Numbered from the stretch's first letter, positions 1-10,580 are shown. The stretch: 64,000 nt of DNA from Lepidostoma basale (GCA_022606425.2 JAHDVF020000755.1:372001-436000), one strand, 5' to 3'. Numbers and translations: made by a program. Notes: generated by a model from the letters alone, not told the origin.

Positions 1-116
1 AATTATTGAAATGGAAAGTATTAATTTCGTAAAAATAGTTGATGATTTTTTTATTTATCTTTTTATTTTTATATACTTTGTATTTACAGCACTAACTTAA
101 AAAAAATAATAATTAA

Positions 117-159
117 ATATCAGACATGTTTCGGACAACCGGTCCTTCCTCAGTGATAT
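117..159 (-). ncRNA. hammerhead-like ribozyme motif, best copy
   Basis: Read on the minus strand this 43-base unit has every part of a minimal type I hammerhead. A 6-bp stem I (ATATCA with TGATAT) encloses the core CTGAGGA, one extra A, stem II GGAC/GTCC with a five-base loop, GAAA, the palindrome ACATGT as stem III, and the cleavage triplet GTC. The extra base between A9 and stem II is not canonical. It lies at the left end of a roughly 300 bp inverted repeat whose right arm holds a second copy. Known context (family knowledge): such minimal hammerheads occur at the ends of Penelope-like elements and retrozymes. Cleavage activity is inference. Confidence 0.6.
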
Positions 160-316
160 TATAAAGATAAATTTTAAAAATATTATATAATTGTTTACAG
201 TTTTGCCGTTACAGTTTTGACAGATGTTATAATAAATAAATAAATCTTTATAACATCTGTTAAAACTGATCATATTTGTAAACAATTTTATAATATTTTA
301 AACATGTATCTTTACA

Positions 317-359
317 ATATCACTGAGGAAGGACCGGTTGTCCGAAACATGGCTGATAT
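317..359 (+). ncRNA. hammerhead-like motif with mutated cleavage triplet
   Basis: Plus-strand mirror of the 117-159 motif. Stem I (317-322 with 354-359), core CTGAGGA (323-329), stem II (331-334 with 340-343) and GAAA are intact, but the triplet before the predicted cut reads GGC instead of GTC. This copy is sense to the obst-A transcript if the promoter lies upstream, and would be predicted inactive. Confidence 0.5.
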
Positions 360-851
360 GTAATTAAAAAAAAAAAAAAATTTAGTGTTGTATATACAAA
401 GTATATTAAAAAGAAAAAGACAAATAAAACATCTATAACACAAATTATGGCGAATATAAAAGAGATGATTTTTTTATTAATTAAAACCCTTTTTTCACTT
501 TTGAGTTAATTTTCTCGGCATGTCTCGAAGGTTTTATATCTTCATCATCGGGAGAACGATATGAAAATACAAGAACCTAACGTAACATGTGCTAGTTAAA
601 ATTGGGTAGTGTACCAGGGACATAACCTGAACAAGAGATAGATAGGTTATTTTTTTGTTTTTAAAACGACTTTTTAAATAAATGGGCTGAGAGTGATTTT
701 ACAAATACTGAAGGCTTTGATTTAGCAACGGAACTGTTCTTGTTTTATGACAAAACATATATCGCCATTTTTCACATGAAGCAAACAAAATCTTTTAATT
801 TCGCAGTTGTGCATTAAAAATTATTTATACGTGTTTCTGTTTGTCTTTCAG

Positions 852-941
852 CTCTGGCACAAGAAGACTTCAAATGTCCCGATAAATCAGGATTCTACCC
901 AGATCCCTACCAGTGCGATCTCTACTATCATTGCCAACAAG
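852..941 (+). CDS. obst-A: obstructor-A-type CPAP3 protein, first exon in window
   Basis: Gene-level entry; CDS exons are 852-941, 1536-1649, 2063-2127, 5243-5387, 8254-8467 and 10691-10748. Phases join cleanly to give about 228 residues after an upstream signal-peptide exon that I do not see and that probably lies left of the window. The product is a secreted chitin-binding cuticle protein with three CBM14 domains, each with six cysteines in the family spacing and a short C-terminal tail. This exon opens domain 1 (FKCPDKSGFYPDPYQCD) after a TTTCAG acceptor and ends at CAACAAG/GTAGGC. Assignment to obst-A (CPAP3-A) rests on recalled features: GDRSELQ after domain 1, GCPRANGFF opening domain 2, and PGCENYY closing domain 3. 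CPAP3-D is the main alternative. Introns are full of LINE and repeat insertions. Confidence 0.85.
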
Positions 942-1112
942 GTAGGCTTAGCATAAGTATGACTCATATTTTATTTAATATATTTTAAATTAAATCACGC
1001 AATATTTCTATCAGGTCTTAAACCCTAGGTTACTTAAGCCTATTTGAATATTAATGAAATAAAATAATTATACACTTTTGGTAATTTGTATTAACACCAC
1101 TTTTTTTGGTAA

Positions 1113-1152
1113 CACCAACCGGTTTCACTCCCGCCGGAGCTTCGTCAGGGTG
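1113..1152 (-). ncRNA. hammerhead-like motif (ACCGGT type)
   Basis: Minus strand: stem I CACC/GGTG is perfect around the core CTGACGA. Stem II pairs CTCC with GGGAG with one bulge, followed by GAAA and the palindrome ACCGGT, with T as the predicted nucleotide at the cut. The sequence differs from the other families except in the core. It lies in an obst-A intron, antisense to the gene. Confidence 0.45.
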
Positions 1153-1535
1153 AAAGAGTAAACTTAATATAAAATGTCTTACATTTCAGATATTCTAGCA
1201 TTTTAAATAACGCAGATTTGATAATATAACACAAATGTTAGTACTTATCAAAACTAATATTTATGGCGTAATTGAATTGACAAAATATAACAGATCTTAA
1301 AATCAAAACGTATTTACTGTATTTTTTAATATTTATGTACTATTCCATATTAAATAAATCAAATAAATAAAAACGTATTTTTTCCGAAAGTTATTACATT
1401 TTGCAAGTTATTACATCATGCAAGACTAGACATTCCGTTTAAATATAATATAAACTAAAATATATTAAAACTTCCATAAAGCACATATTTTCGTTCGCTT
1501 TGATATAAACCTTTTTTTTTTCATATTAATTCTAG

Positions 1536-1649
1536 GAAAAGCTGACGAGAAGTTGTGTCCAGATGGTTTAGTATTTTCTGACAGAAATCCCAAGCAGGAG
1601 CACTGCGATATTCCTTCAAATGTAGAATGCGGAGACAGATCTGAACTTC
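1536..1649 (+). CDS. obst-A: obst-A exon, end of CBM14 domain 1
   Basis: Acceptor TTCTAG, donor C/GTAAGT. It encodes GKADEKLCPDGLVF through CDIPSNVECGDRSEL, supplying the last three cysteines of domain 1 and the linker. The split Gly codon at its start and the Gln codon shared with the next exon keep the frame open. Confidence 0.88.
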
Positions 1650-2062
1650 GTAAGTATACACTGATTGATTCAAATATAAAACCCTAATATCAAGAAACAA
1701 TCGTCTTTGATTGCTATAACTCATAGGGGCAAAGATACTTATTATAATTGCAAATAATATTGAATAATATATGTCAAATTGCAGTGTAGCTAGGCTCGAG
1801 GTACTGAGTTCAATAAGCGTTAGTCAATGTTTAAACATTTAATATATTCTGCGCGAGCAAAATTGATTTATAGGGTATAACCATCATATGGATTCGGGTA
1901 GCTAATCTATCGTTATTTTATTGTCAGGTGAATTCTACACCAGACTGTCATCGTATGAAATCGAACTCGAGACCTTCAGTTTATATTATAGTTCAAACAA
2001 TTCGTGTTATTGAACAAATGACGAAATGAATGAAGGATACCAATATGTTTTTACGTTTTCAG

Positions 2063-2127
2063 AGGAACCGAAGCCTTCTGAAGGATGCCCCAGAGCTAAC
2101 GGATTCTTCAGGCATTCAGATCCTGGT
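2063..2127 (+). CDS. obst-A: obst-A exon, start of CBM14 domain 2
   Basis: Acceptor TTTTCAG, donor GGT/GTAAGT. It encodes EEPKPSEGCPRANGFFRHSDPG. The next exon starts VCDKFFNC, which continues the second chitin-binding domain in frame across a 3.1 kb intron that holds a LINE-A copy and other repeats. Confidence 0.86.
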
Positions 2128-2576
2128 GTAAGTTTAATTAATAATTACTTCTTTTGTTTACACCTTCTAAAATTTTTCATTTTATTAATATTTTAGAATA
2201 AGATGAAAATACAATAGATGTCTCTAAATAAAATTAAATAAATATTCCTATATTAAAATATCATAATGCTTATAAAAAAACTTAAGAAACAATTTAGTTA
2301 TTTTACTCAAGTCAAATTGACTACAATTGACTAAATTAAATTATAAAATTCGTCATTACGGAATTGCACAGGGTTAACGCTTTAAGTTTATAAAATTTTT
2401 AATTATATCGAAACAGTTTTCTATTTTTACTAATTTTTTTATCTATTTTTGAAGTGTGGATACTTTTAAGAGCTTAAGCATTAACATTGTGGAATTCCAT
2501 AGTAATACACTTAGGAAATTGGAAATAACGTTGTTTATAATCAGTTATATTTGATATTTGTTGTTTTGGACTTCGT

Positions 2577-3775
2577 ACATTGACAGAGAAGTTTCTGGCC
2601 AAAAATCGCAAACTTTTCTGTGCGTTTGTCGACTTACAAAAAACATATGATTACGTTAATAGAGAAAAGTTGTGGAAAATATTGTCTGAATATGGAATAA
2701 GTACAAAACTGATCATGGCCATTAAGTCGCTATACACGGAAAGCACAGCTAGTGTCAGAGTAAATGGAGATCTTACAGCCTGGTTTGATATCAATAAAGG
2801 TGTCAAACAAGGTTGCGTAATGTCCCCGTGGTTATTTAATCTGTATATAAACAATTGTATGAAAGAGCTGAAAGGGTTGGATGTAGGTGCCAAAATGAGC
2901 GGAGTGTCAGTAAGCTGTCTCTTGTATGCGGATGACGCTGTCCTACTTGCTGACAACGAGCATGAACTACAAGTCCTGGTGAATTGTATGTATGAGGTAT
3001 GCATGCGAAATTATCTGATGATGAATGTTAATAAGTCCAAGGTAATGATTTTTGAAAAGGAAGAAACCACGACAGTCTGCAACATTAGCGTGAATGGTGA
3101 AAACTTGGAACAAGTAGTTGAGTTTGTGTATTTAGGTAGTATGTTTACAAGAGATGGGAGAGTGGAGAGGGATATTGAAAGAAGGGTTGGGGCAGGCAAC
3201 AAAGTGAATGGTGCACTTAAAGTTGTCATCGCAAACAAAAACCTATCCAAAAAAGCTAGAATGGCAGTGCACAATGGTGTTCTTCTACCGACCCTTATGT
3301 ATGGAAGCGAAGCATGGAACTGGCAAAGGAAGGATGAAAGTAGAATAAATGCAGTAGAAATGAGATCTCTTAGACGAATGTGTGGATATTCTGTGTATGA
3401 TAGAGTGTCGAATGAAAATATAAGAAGTGAATGCGGTGCGAATGATGGTGTCATGAACAAAAATAATGAAAGGATCATTAAGATGGTTTGGACATATGGA
3501 AAGAATGAATGAAGAAAGAATGGTAAAAAAATTATATGTTAATGATGTAAATGGTACCAGAAATAGAGGAAGACCAGGAAAACGTGGCACGATCAAATAA
3601 ATCAAATATTGAATGTCGGCCATGTGAGGAGTCAGAGAAATCGACGCGCGTGCATGACACGATGTATGAATGTTGAGGAAGCGAGAGAAATATGTCAGGA
3701 AAGAAAGGTGTGGCAGTCCATTCTTTCTGCCTACCCCTTCGGGGAGACGGCGTGATGGTTAGTTGGTTAGTTAGT
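2577..3775 (+). mobile_element. LINE-A: RTE-like non-LTR retrotransposon, 3' part with reverse transcriptase
   Basis: A 310-codon open frame (2580-3512) carries reverse transcriptase motifs: FVDLQKTYD, VKQGCVMSPWLFNLYI, and the catalytic LYADDAVLL (around residues 115-123). A thumb/C-terminal region follows (YGSEAWNWQ, RRMCGYSVYDRVSN). The frame breaks near 3465 where an extra A run shifts it; homology continues to 3775. The 3' end is a conserved GGGGAGACGGCGTGATGG followed by GTTA repeats, a microsatellite tail of the sort RTE-clade elements have. The 5' half, including the endonuclease, is missing. This is the best reverse transcriptase copy of the family in the window. It sits in an obst-A intron in sense orientation. 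Confidence 0.85.
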
Positions 3776-4136
3776 TATAATCCACAAAATCCACAAAGTC
3801 CGGTGGTGTCCAAAGAATGGATATGATTTTTTATACAAATTATTAACAATAGCAATAAATTAAACAAAGTAAAAACTTTAGAAATCCTCAAGTCATTGAA
3901 ATTGGGTGAACACATAATTAATAATCAGATTCCTCCTTTTACTCCTTAAATATTTGTCTACTTTTAGTTTCTCAAGCTCCCATTCCCAATCATATGCAAA
4001 TTAACATCTAAAATAACGTCTTTCAATTGTATGTTTTTTCCGAATTACAATTTTATATTATCATTCAATCAATATGTATTATTATTGTTTAATAAAATAT
4101 TAAAAATATATAAGATAAATAATAATTTTAGTGACG

Positions 4137-4205
4137 TTATTAACACAATGTGAAGGCTGTCGACTAACAATATGTTGGTCGACAGCCTTCACATTGTGTT
4201 AATAA
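4137..4205. repeat. near-perfect 69-bp hairpin
   Basis: TTATTAACACAATGTGAAGG and onward repeats as its reverse complement around a short centre near 4171, giving roughly 30 paired bases per arm. It directly abuts the MITE-M copy to its right, so it is probably a foldback made from one end of a transposon. Confidence 0.7.
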
Positions 4206-4545
4206 GGTAGTTTGCTAAATGCCGAAAATCATTCTCCATAGATGGCGTTAGTGGGTCGGTTGTATAGGTTAATTCTTGAAAAAATTCACTAGTGCAACCA
4301 AATCTACATAGATGGCTGACTGAAACTGCCACGTGAAGATAAATATGGATTTTGAAGTATACGAGTATATACATCTTCCAAAAATTGTCATGCATGATCA
4401 CAAATAACAAAGGTGGAATGGGGAATGTTGTAATTACATAAAGCGTGCGCTTAACCCAACCAATGACAGGTCATAAGTCCTGTAAACACCTTGATCATCC
4501 ATGTTCAGTTTCCAGTTTACGTCTTCGTCTCTATTGTGATACAAT
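4206..4545 (-). mobile_element. MITE-M copy, degraded
   Basis: It shares with the other MITE-M copies the stretch GGAATGGGGAATGTTGT, AACCCAACCAATGACAGGTC and the terminal cttcgtctctattGtGATACAATT. The left TIR is not recognisable; it is probably truncated or diverged. Confidence 0.6.
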
Positions 4546-4639
4546 TTTTAAAAAAAGAAAAAAAAATAATAATAATAATAATTTTAGTATTCGGGCCAGG
4601 CTATTTTTTGTTTTTTGGTAAATTTTTTTAAATTTTCTT

Positions 4640-5242
4640 TATATTGTATCGATTTTTAAATGCGTTTTTTATAGTCTTTCTTTGTTTAGTTTTTATTATA
4701 TATTTACACCTGGAAGTATCCTCTGAAACATGTCGGGATTTTTAATATTTTATGGATTATAAACAACGTTATTTTAAATTTCCAATGTGTATTATTCGTT
4801 TTCATATTGACAAAAATTGGATTTAAAATATCCGTTGGATAAAAAAAATTTGATTGTGTGAAAACAAAATATGAAATACGTTAAAATGAATATAGTCAAA
4901 TATATATATTTTTGAATTTGGTGAATACATAATATATCCAAATAATATTGCAGATGTCAAATGCATCACATGTTTTTTTAAAAATTAAATCAAATAATTT
5001 TATAGATAAACAATTTATATATGACTATATTTAATGATTACATATGAAATATTTATATATGACTGTTTTTAATGATTTTTTTCTTCTTGTTTCAATTGTG
5101 ATAAAAATGCATTTTTCAATGAAAATAAACGTTATGTAAATATAGATCAATCTGTTGAATAAAGTCCTCATAAACAATTAAACCAGCACTTGAAAAACAT
5201 TGTTGAATTCTGAAATATTTATGATTTATTGTAAAATTCTAG
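4640..5242. other. AT-rich intron sequence with a decayed repeat end
   Basis: 4690-4790 resembles the repeat ends carrying the GGAGG-type hammerhead-like motif (GTATCCTCTGAAACATGTCG), much decayed. I see nothing else coding between here and the 5243 exon. Confidence 0.4.
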
Positions 5243-5387
5243 GTGTGCGACAAATTCTTCAACTGCGTTGATGGAGCCGCCATGGAGATGCCCTGCCCTC
5301 CTGGTCTGATCTTCGACGATTCCACTTCAGCTTCCACCTGTGCCTGGCCCGCTGAGACCAAGAGGGAGTGCACCAATACAAAGAGAG
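5243..5387 (+). CDS. obst-A: obst-A exon, body of CBM14 domain 2
   Basis: Acceptor ATTCTAG, donor AAGAGAG/GTAAGA. It encodes VCDKFFNCVDGAAMEMPCPPG and onward to CAWPAETKRECTNTKR, giving cysteines 2-6 of domain 2 and the conserved aromatic residues (FF, W) used for chitin contact in CBM14 folds. Confidence 0.9.
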
Positions 5388-5417
5388 GTAAGATAGATTA
5401 ATTTATAATTCATTTAG

Positions 5418-5690
5418 GTTAATTAACAGCGATCGGGCACGTATGCCGAGCCAGAGAGACCAGAGCAATCAAGGCCCTGTACGCGTCTAGACCAACCGGA
5501 GTAAGACCTCTAGTAAGGTCTAGACAGAGCCTAATGGATAATATTATGGCTGATCTGGCTAGGTAGGGCGAATCAAACTGCTGGGAGCAAAAGGCGCAGA
5601 ATCGAGGATGTTAGAGGAAAACCATCAAAGAGACTAAAACTTGTCAAGAATTGTTTGGCCATATGAAGAAATTAAGTCATAATAAACAAT
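5418..5690 (+). mobile_element. LINE-E 3' fragment
   Basis: Translates in pieces to the same C-terminal region as 59195-59550 (HVCRAEETRAIK, RPTGVRPL, ELFGH-like end), with frame breaks. It starts about 30 bp after the donor of the 5243-5387 exon. Decayed non-LTR retrotransposon. Confidence 0.65.
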
Positions 5691-5848
5691 GATTATAGTA
5701 TTGTATAATACTTATAAAAAAAAAACACAGAAACAGTATATCAATTGTCCGTTGTTTTGGCCGAAATACTACGATACTTCAACATTATTAACTGTTTATA
5801 TTTATAAGAATGTTATATCACCATTTTTATTATTCAATTTTTGTAAAT

Positions 5849-5894
5849 GTCGCGACAGCTGTTTCACCAGCCGACGTTTCCATCATCAGGTGTT
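5849..5894 (-). ncRNA. hammerhead-like motif (AGCT type)
   Basis: Minus strand: CTGATGA, extra T, a short stem, GAAACAGCTGTC. The palindrome ACAGCTGT replaces the ACATGT or ACTAGT of other families. The flanking stem I is weak here. Similar units lie at 7086-7131, 20774-20820, 20975-21018, 22015-22056 and 30795-30838 (minus) and 20846-20893 and 22079-22124 (plus). Confidence 0.4.
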
Positions 5895-5989
5895 AGAAAC
5901 AACTAATGTCAACATCAAAAAAGTGAATTATTGTGATTTAATAACAGTGTTATAAATTTTATAACGAAGTACGTGAACAAGTCAGTAAA

Positions 5990-6450
5990 GCCTCTGCCGT
6001 GTCAGGATGCCTGAAGAATCTGGTCTGGAAAAACAAGCACATGCGTATCGACAGCAAGATCAGAATCTACAAAACATGCGTGCGACCCATCATGACGGAC
6101 ACTGTAGAGACGCGGGCTGACACTGTGCGAACCAAGGGACTACTAAGAACATCGGAGATGAAGGTCCTAAGATCAATTACTGGAAAAACCCTCCGAGATC
6201 GTGTCCGCAACGCAGACATAAGAAAAACGTTCAGTGGAGTAGATCCAGAAGAAGATACTGGAGGGACCATGTAGCCCGAATGGATGGTGACAGACTCGCA
6301 TATACAGCCGCCTATGAAATTTCTTCCGGACACCGCCCACCTGGAAGACCGCCTAAGAGATGGAGGGACAGCTGGATCTCATCATCCGACGAAATATGAT
6401 TTCTGTGTCACAGATCGTCAGATCTATCAAAAGAAGAAGAAGAAGAAGTT
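5990..6450 (+). mobile_element. LINE-B 3' fragment with GAA tail
   Basis: A 91-codon frame (5999-6274) encodes SKIRIYKTCVRPIMTDTVET and KVLRSITGKTLRDRVRNADI, typical of the C-terminal part of insect RTE-type reverse transcriptases. Homology continues in other frames to RPPGRPPKRWRDSW, and the copy ends in an AAGAAG repeat tail. Related fragments: 12227-12330, 24060-24310, 33245-33560, 51720-52130, 59570-59660. Confidence 0.75.
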
Positions 6451-6559
6451 ATAAATTTTAACAGTTAATAACAGTATTTACTTGTCAAGCATTGAAATTC
6501 GTAAAGTCCATATTAATTTTAAATCTTTGTTTCTCCTTTTCTTTTTTTTATACACTTTG

Positions 6560-6655
6560 TTTATACAACACTTACATTAAAAAAATTTAAACTACATAGA
6601 CGTGTTTCGGACAACCAGCCCTTCTTCAGTAATATTTGTAAATAATTTAGAGCTT
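6560..6655 (-). repeat. repeat end like 60-400, with hammerhead-like core
   Basis: Minus strand shows CTGAAGA, extra A, GGGC/GTCC stem with one G-T pair, GAAACACGTC. It has the same loop as the 117-159 motif but a non-palindromic stem III. Stem I is poor. Confidence 0.4.
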
Positions 6656-6825
6656 CATTCCACGTATTTCTCTAGTTTCGGTAGAAAAAGTAAAATATAC
6701 TTTGATAGTTGATAAATAAATGTTTGGAATTTTTTTTATTTACAATTTCAGTAAAAAAATATATAAATTGTTAATTGATACTATATTTTATGTCGTTTTT
6801 TTTTAAAGAAATGCCCCCTTATAAG

Positions 6826-6890
6826 CTATTAATCCATCCCCTCTGTCTAAACTTTCGGGGAAACGGCGTGATGCTTATTTAATTAGTTTA
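6826..6890 (+). mobile_element. LINE-A 3' tail fragment
   Basis: Only the terminal segment is left (TTTCGGGGAAACGGCGTGAT followed by degraded TTAG repeats). Confidence 0.5.
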
Positions 6891-7486
6891 AAGTTAATTT
6901 GTAGCATTAAGAAAACTATGAAAGAGATATCAGCGGTAGAGTAGACTACAAACCTACAGTTTCAAATGTAAATTAACATTAAATAGTCCAATGTTTTGGC
7001 CGATACACTATGATACTTCAACATTATTACTGTTAACATTTAAAACACTACTATAATATCACAATTTCTTTTTGTTCACTGAGAGTGTCGCGACAGCTGT
7101 TTCGCCAGCCGATGTTGGCATCATCGGGTGTTATAATATTTAAATTTTTAACAGTAAAAAATTGACATTATCAATTTTTGTATTACCTAGTCAAGAATGA
7201 AGTGTACTCGTATTTGGGAAATAAATTTCTTTGTTTAATCGCGATTTTAAAGTAAACTACAAATGTGTGACAATGTCTACAACTTTTTGTAACATTTTTA
7301 CGAGATATGACTATAAATCATAAAACGATTGAATTTACGTAAATTGTCACGGCGATTTTCGCTTTCATTTGAAAATTCTTGTTTTCAATAACTACAAGCT
7401 TCATCAGGGCGATATATTAATTTGTAGTAGTGTATACACCTTTTTAACTATTGATTCTCATGACATGTGACAGGTAGCTATTATAC

Positions 7487-7525
7487 TGCCCCGACGAACT
7501 TGGGTCCAAGCGAAACTAGTTGGCA
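7487..7525 (+). ncRNA. hammerhead-like motif (ACTAGT type)
   Basis: Stem I TGCC/GGCA is perfect, stem II is CTTGG/CCAAG with a two-base loop, then GAAA and the palindrome ACTAGT. The core reads CCGACGA, so two core positions have changed, while the same family at 22208-22247 keeps CTGATGA. Confidence 0.45.
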
Positions 7526-7597
7526 TCAATTATAATTACCATTTCGTGGTCAAATACAAAATGATTTATTTTTTATATCTAACTAACATACTAATTA

Positions 7598-7740
7598 ACC
7601 ATCACGCAGTTTCCTCGCCAGAGGTAGGCTAAGAGGATTGGACCCCCAAAATGCTCTGTCCTGACAAACCTCTCTAGATTCCTCTACATCGTAACATGCT
7701 CACTCGTACATTTTTGCGACTTCAACTTCGATTTTATATC
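7598..7740 (-). mobile_element. LINE-A 3' fragment
   Basis: Minus-strand copy of the LINE-A 3' terminal region, starting at degraded GTTA repeats and covering about 140 bp; diverged. Confidence 0.6.
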
Positions 7741-7782
7741 AATTAATTTTAAAGCTTATGGATATAAAATCATATAATTATG

Positions 7783-8203
7783 TATGGAAGCGAAGCATGG
7801 AACTGGCGAAAGAAGAATAAAGGTAGAATAAATGCAGTTGAAATGAGATCTCTTGGACGAATGTGGCGAAAAAATGTGTAGAGTGAAAATATAAGATGTG
7901 AAAGTAGTGCGAATGCAAGTGTTATGAACAAGGAAAGAATGAATGATGAAAGAATGGTAAAAAAGTAGAGTTTAACGATGTAAATGGAATTTGAAATTGA
8001 GGAAGACTTAGGAAAACGTGGCACGATCAAATAAATCAAATATTGAATCTCGGCCACGTGAGGAGAAATCGACGTTCGTTCATGACACGATCTATGAATG
8101 TAGAGAAATCGAGAAAAGTATGTCAGGAAATAAAAGTGTGGCGAACCATTATTTTTGGCTACCTCTGGGGAGACGGAGTGATGGTTAGTTATTTAGTTAG
8201 TTC
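7783..8203 (+). mobile_element. LINE-A 3' fragment upstream of obst-A exon
   Basis: From TATGGAAGCGAAGCATGGAA to the GTTA-type tail; internal frames are broken. It ends about 50 bp before the 8254-8467 exon. A second copy in the opposite orientation starts 36 bp after that exon. Confidence 0.8.
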
Positions 8204-8253
8204 ATAAATAAATAACAGTTAAATAAAAAATACAATACAATATTTCATTGCAG

Positions 8254-8467
8254 ACTCTCTTGCTGACGGTTTTTCGTGTCCGGATGGCGACACCCTGGGA
8301 CCCAACAACCGCGTGCTGCCCCACCCCACCTTCCCCCACCCGGAAGACTGCCGCAAGTTCTACATCTGTCGCAACGGCATCGTGCCCCAGCTCGGAAGCT
8401 GTGAGGAGGGTGAGGTCTACGGAGAAGAGAACTTCAAGTGCGAGGAGCCGGCCCTGGTCCCTGGATG
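8254..8467 (+). CDS. obst-A: obst-A exon, CBM14 domain 3
   Basis: Acceptor TTGCAG, donor GGATG/GTGAGT. It encodes DSLADGFSCPDGDTLGPNNR through HPEDCRKFYICRNGIVPQ and FKCEEPALVPG. The final TG joins T of the last exon to make the sixth cysteine of domain 3. It is strongly GC-rich against its flanks. LINE-A copies in opposite orientation flank it within about 50 bp on each side. Confidence 0.92.
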
Positions 8468-8502
8468 GTGAGTCCACCCTTTCTAATTGTGAATCAATCA
8501 AG

Positions 8503-9265
8503 TTAACTAACTAACTAATCATAACGCCGTCTCTCCGAAGGGATAGAAGGAAAGAAGGAACAGCCACATATTTCGCTCAGTTCCTCAGCATTCATACATC
8601 TTGTCATGCACACACTTCACTTGGCCGACATTCAATATTTGATTTATTTGATCGTAGCACGTTTTCACCTGTCTTCCTCAATTTCTAGTTCCATTTACAT
8701 TGTTATTATATGCTTTTTTACAATTCTTTCTTCATTCATTATTTCCACGTGTCCAAGCCATCTTAATGATCCTTTCATTATTTTGTTCACAACACCACCA
8801 TTCGCATCGCATTCATTTCTTATATTTTCATTCAAAACTATATCATACACATAGTTACACACATTCCTCTAAGAGATCTCATTTCAACTGCATTTATTCT
8901 ACTTTCATCCTTCTTTTGCCAGTTCCATGCTTCGCTTCCATACATAAAGGTCAGTACAAGAACACCATTGTGCACTGCCATTTTAGCTTTTTTGGATAGG
9001 TTTTGTTTGCGATGACAACATTAAGCGCACCGTTCACTTTGTTGCCTATCCCAGCCGTTCTTTCAATATCCCTCTTCACTCCGCCCATCTTTTGTAAACA
9101 TACTACCTAAATACACGAACTCATCTTCTTGTTCCAATTTTTCACCATTGACGCTAATGTTGCAGACTGTCATGATTTCTTATTTTTCAAAAACCTTGGT
9201 CATGTGCACATTCATCATCAGATCATTTCGCATGCATATCTCATACATACTATTCACCAGGGCTT
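8503..9265 (-). mobile_element. LINE-A 3' fragment, inverted relative to the 7783 copy
   Basis: Minus-strand copy running from the GTTA tail to the region encoding the YADD-downstream segment; frames broken. Roughly 450 bp can pair with the plus-strand copy at 7783-8203. Confidence 0.8.
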
Positions 9266-9425
9266 CATCATCATCAGCCGTCTGTCATCCACTGCTGAAT
9301 GTAGGCCTCTCCCAAAGCCCTCCACCGCCCCCTATCCATTGCCGCTCCCATCCATCCATGTCCAGCAATCCTCTTCAGATCGTCGGTCCAGCGGGCAGGG
9401 GGACGTCCAACTCTACGTAGTTCAT
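9266..9425 (-). mobile_element. LINE 3' end with TAGGCCTCTCCCAAAG signature
   Basis: On the plus strand CATCATCATCAGCCGTCTGT, then CACTGCTGAATGTAGGCCTC, is the reverse complement of the 3' end of a LINE common in insects. Another copy is at 11653-11797. Diverged relatives lie at 29586 and 38010. Confidence 0.6.
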
Positions 9426-9604
9426 CAATAAGTTACTTGTACAATTGACAACGTCGACGACCTTCGTGGTGGAGAGGCAACAGCTGAGACTGTCACACCG
9501 AAAGTCCCAAGTATGAGAGTTTGAAAAAAACACTCACTGACTTTAATCTGGTAGAATTCTAACTACTTACTATCTAGTAGACTGGCTACCTATCACATAT
9601 CATG

Positions 9605-9665
9605 AAAATAACTAACTCTTCATCACGCCGTATCGCCGATGGGGTAGGCAGAAATAATGAACTGA
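9605..9665 (-). mobile_element. LINE-A 3' tail fragment
   Basis: About 60 bp of the LINE-A terminal segment, minus strand, diverged (CATCACGCCGTATCGCCGAT). Confidence 0.5.
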
Positions 9666-9899
9666 AAGCTTTGCGACTTTTTCACTTTTCTCGCTAAACA
9701 ACCGATATTATATAACAATAACACTTCTTCCTCCATGGCAAAAACTTATTTAATGGTCGATAGCAGTCGACAACGAATATTTAACAAGAAATCGTTATGA
9801 TTTATTGTACCGTGTAAACAATACTCTCTCAATTGATTTATTGGAACAATAAATTTGTCAATAACATCGTCACGATTTATCGTAGCGTGTAAACCCGCT

Positions 9900-10580
9900 T
9901 TTATGATGGTTTGGATGAAGAATAAAAGAATTAATGAAGAATAGAATGATAAAACTTCTAGAAAATTCATATATTAATTCGAATAAATTATTTTTTAGAG
10001 TTACATATATGTTCACAGCGGATAGCCGAACGGATAGTGAAGTCGAAAGAAGGGTTGGTGCTGGTAACAAAGTGAATAGAGCTTTAAAAATTGTTATTGG
10101 AAACAAGAATTTATCAATGAAATCGAAAACGGCCGTTCACAATGGAGATCTGGTATGAAATGTATGGAAACGAAGCATGGAACTGGCAGAAGAAGGATGA
10201 GAGCAGAATAAATGTGGTAGAGATGAGGTCCCTAAGACGTATGTGTGATAGAACGATATACTACAGAATCTCAAATGCTGATATAAGACAGGAATATAGA
10301 GCGGAAGAAGGTATCATGAACAAAATTATGAAAGGATCGCTGCCTTGGTTAGGACATATGGAGCGCATGGATGGAGAAAGACAGACCGAGGAATACATGG
10401 CATGACCAAATTAATCAAATTTTAAAGGTTGGTCATGTTAGAAGTCGTAAGAATCCGCGTTCGTGTATGACTCGCTGTATGAACGTGGAGGAAGATAGAG
10501 AGGTGTGCCAGGATAGAGTAGTGTGGCGGTCCATTCTCTCTGCCTACCCTTACGGGGAAACGTTGTGAAAGTTTGTTGTT
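9900..10580 (+). mobile_element. LINE-A subfamily 2, 3' fragment
   Basis: Encodes in pieces GAGNKVNRALKIVIGNKNLS, YGNEAWNWQKKDESRINVVE, and CMNVEEDREVCQDRVVWRSI with frame changes near 10150 and 10390. The end reads TTACGGGGAAACGTTGTGAA with GTT-rich sequence instead of clean GTTA repeats. The same subfamily occurs at 30955-31232, 44303-44575 and 45630-46070. Confidence 0.75.

Larger units (their letters stand above)
60..400. repeat. inverted repeat with hammerhead-like ends
   Basis: The left arm (about 80-200) and right arm (about 260-400) are near reverse complements, each carrying the 43-base hammerhead-like unit and a homopolymer tract next to a TTTGTATA-type end. It lies in the 5' part of the obst-A gene region. 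Probably two Penelope-like or retrozyme ends in inverted orientation; no reverse transcriptase is visible. Confidence 0.55.

Noticed and set aside
3011..3478. 155-codon minus frame opposite the LINE-A reverse transcriptase
   Set aside because: Antisense shadow of the RT frame; low-complexity Ser/Leu/Phe-rich composition and the same shadow recurs opposite every LINE-A copy.
8254..8514. Single-exon gene from the 88-codon frame covering this exon
   Set aside because: The start Met and that reading frame differ from the chitin-binding frame; the exon's correct frame begins with DSLADGFSCP and needs splicing at 8467.
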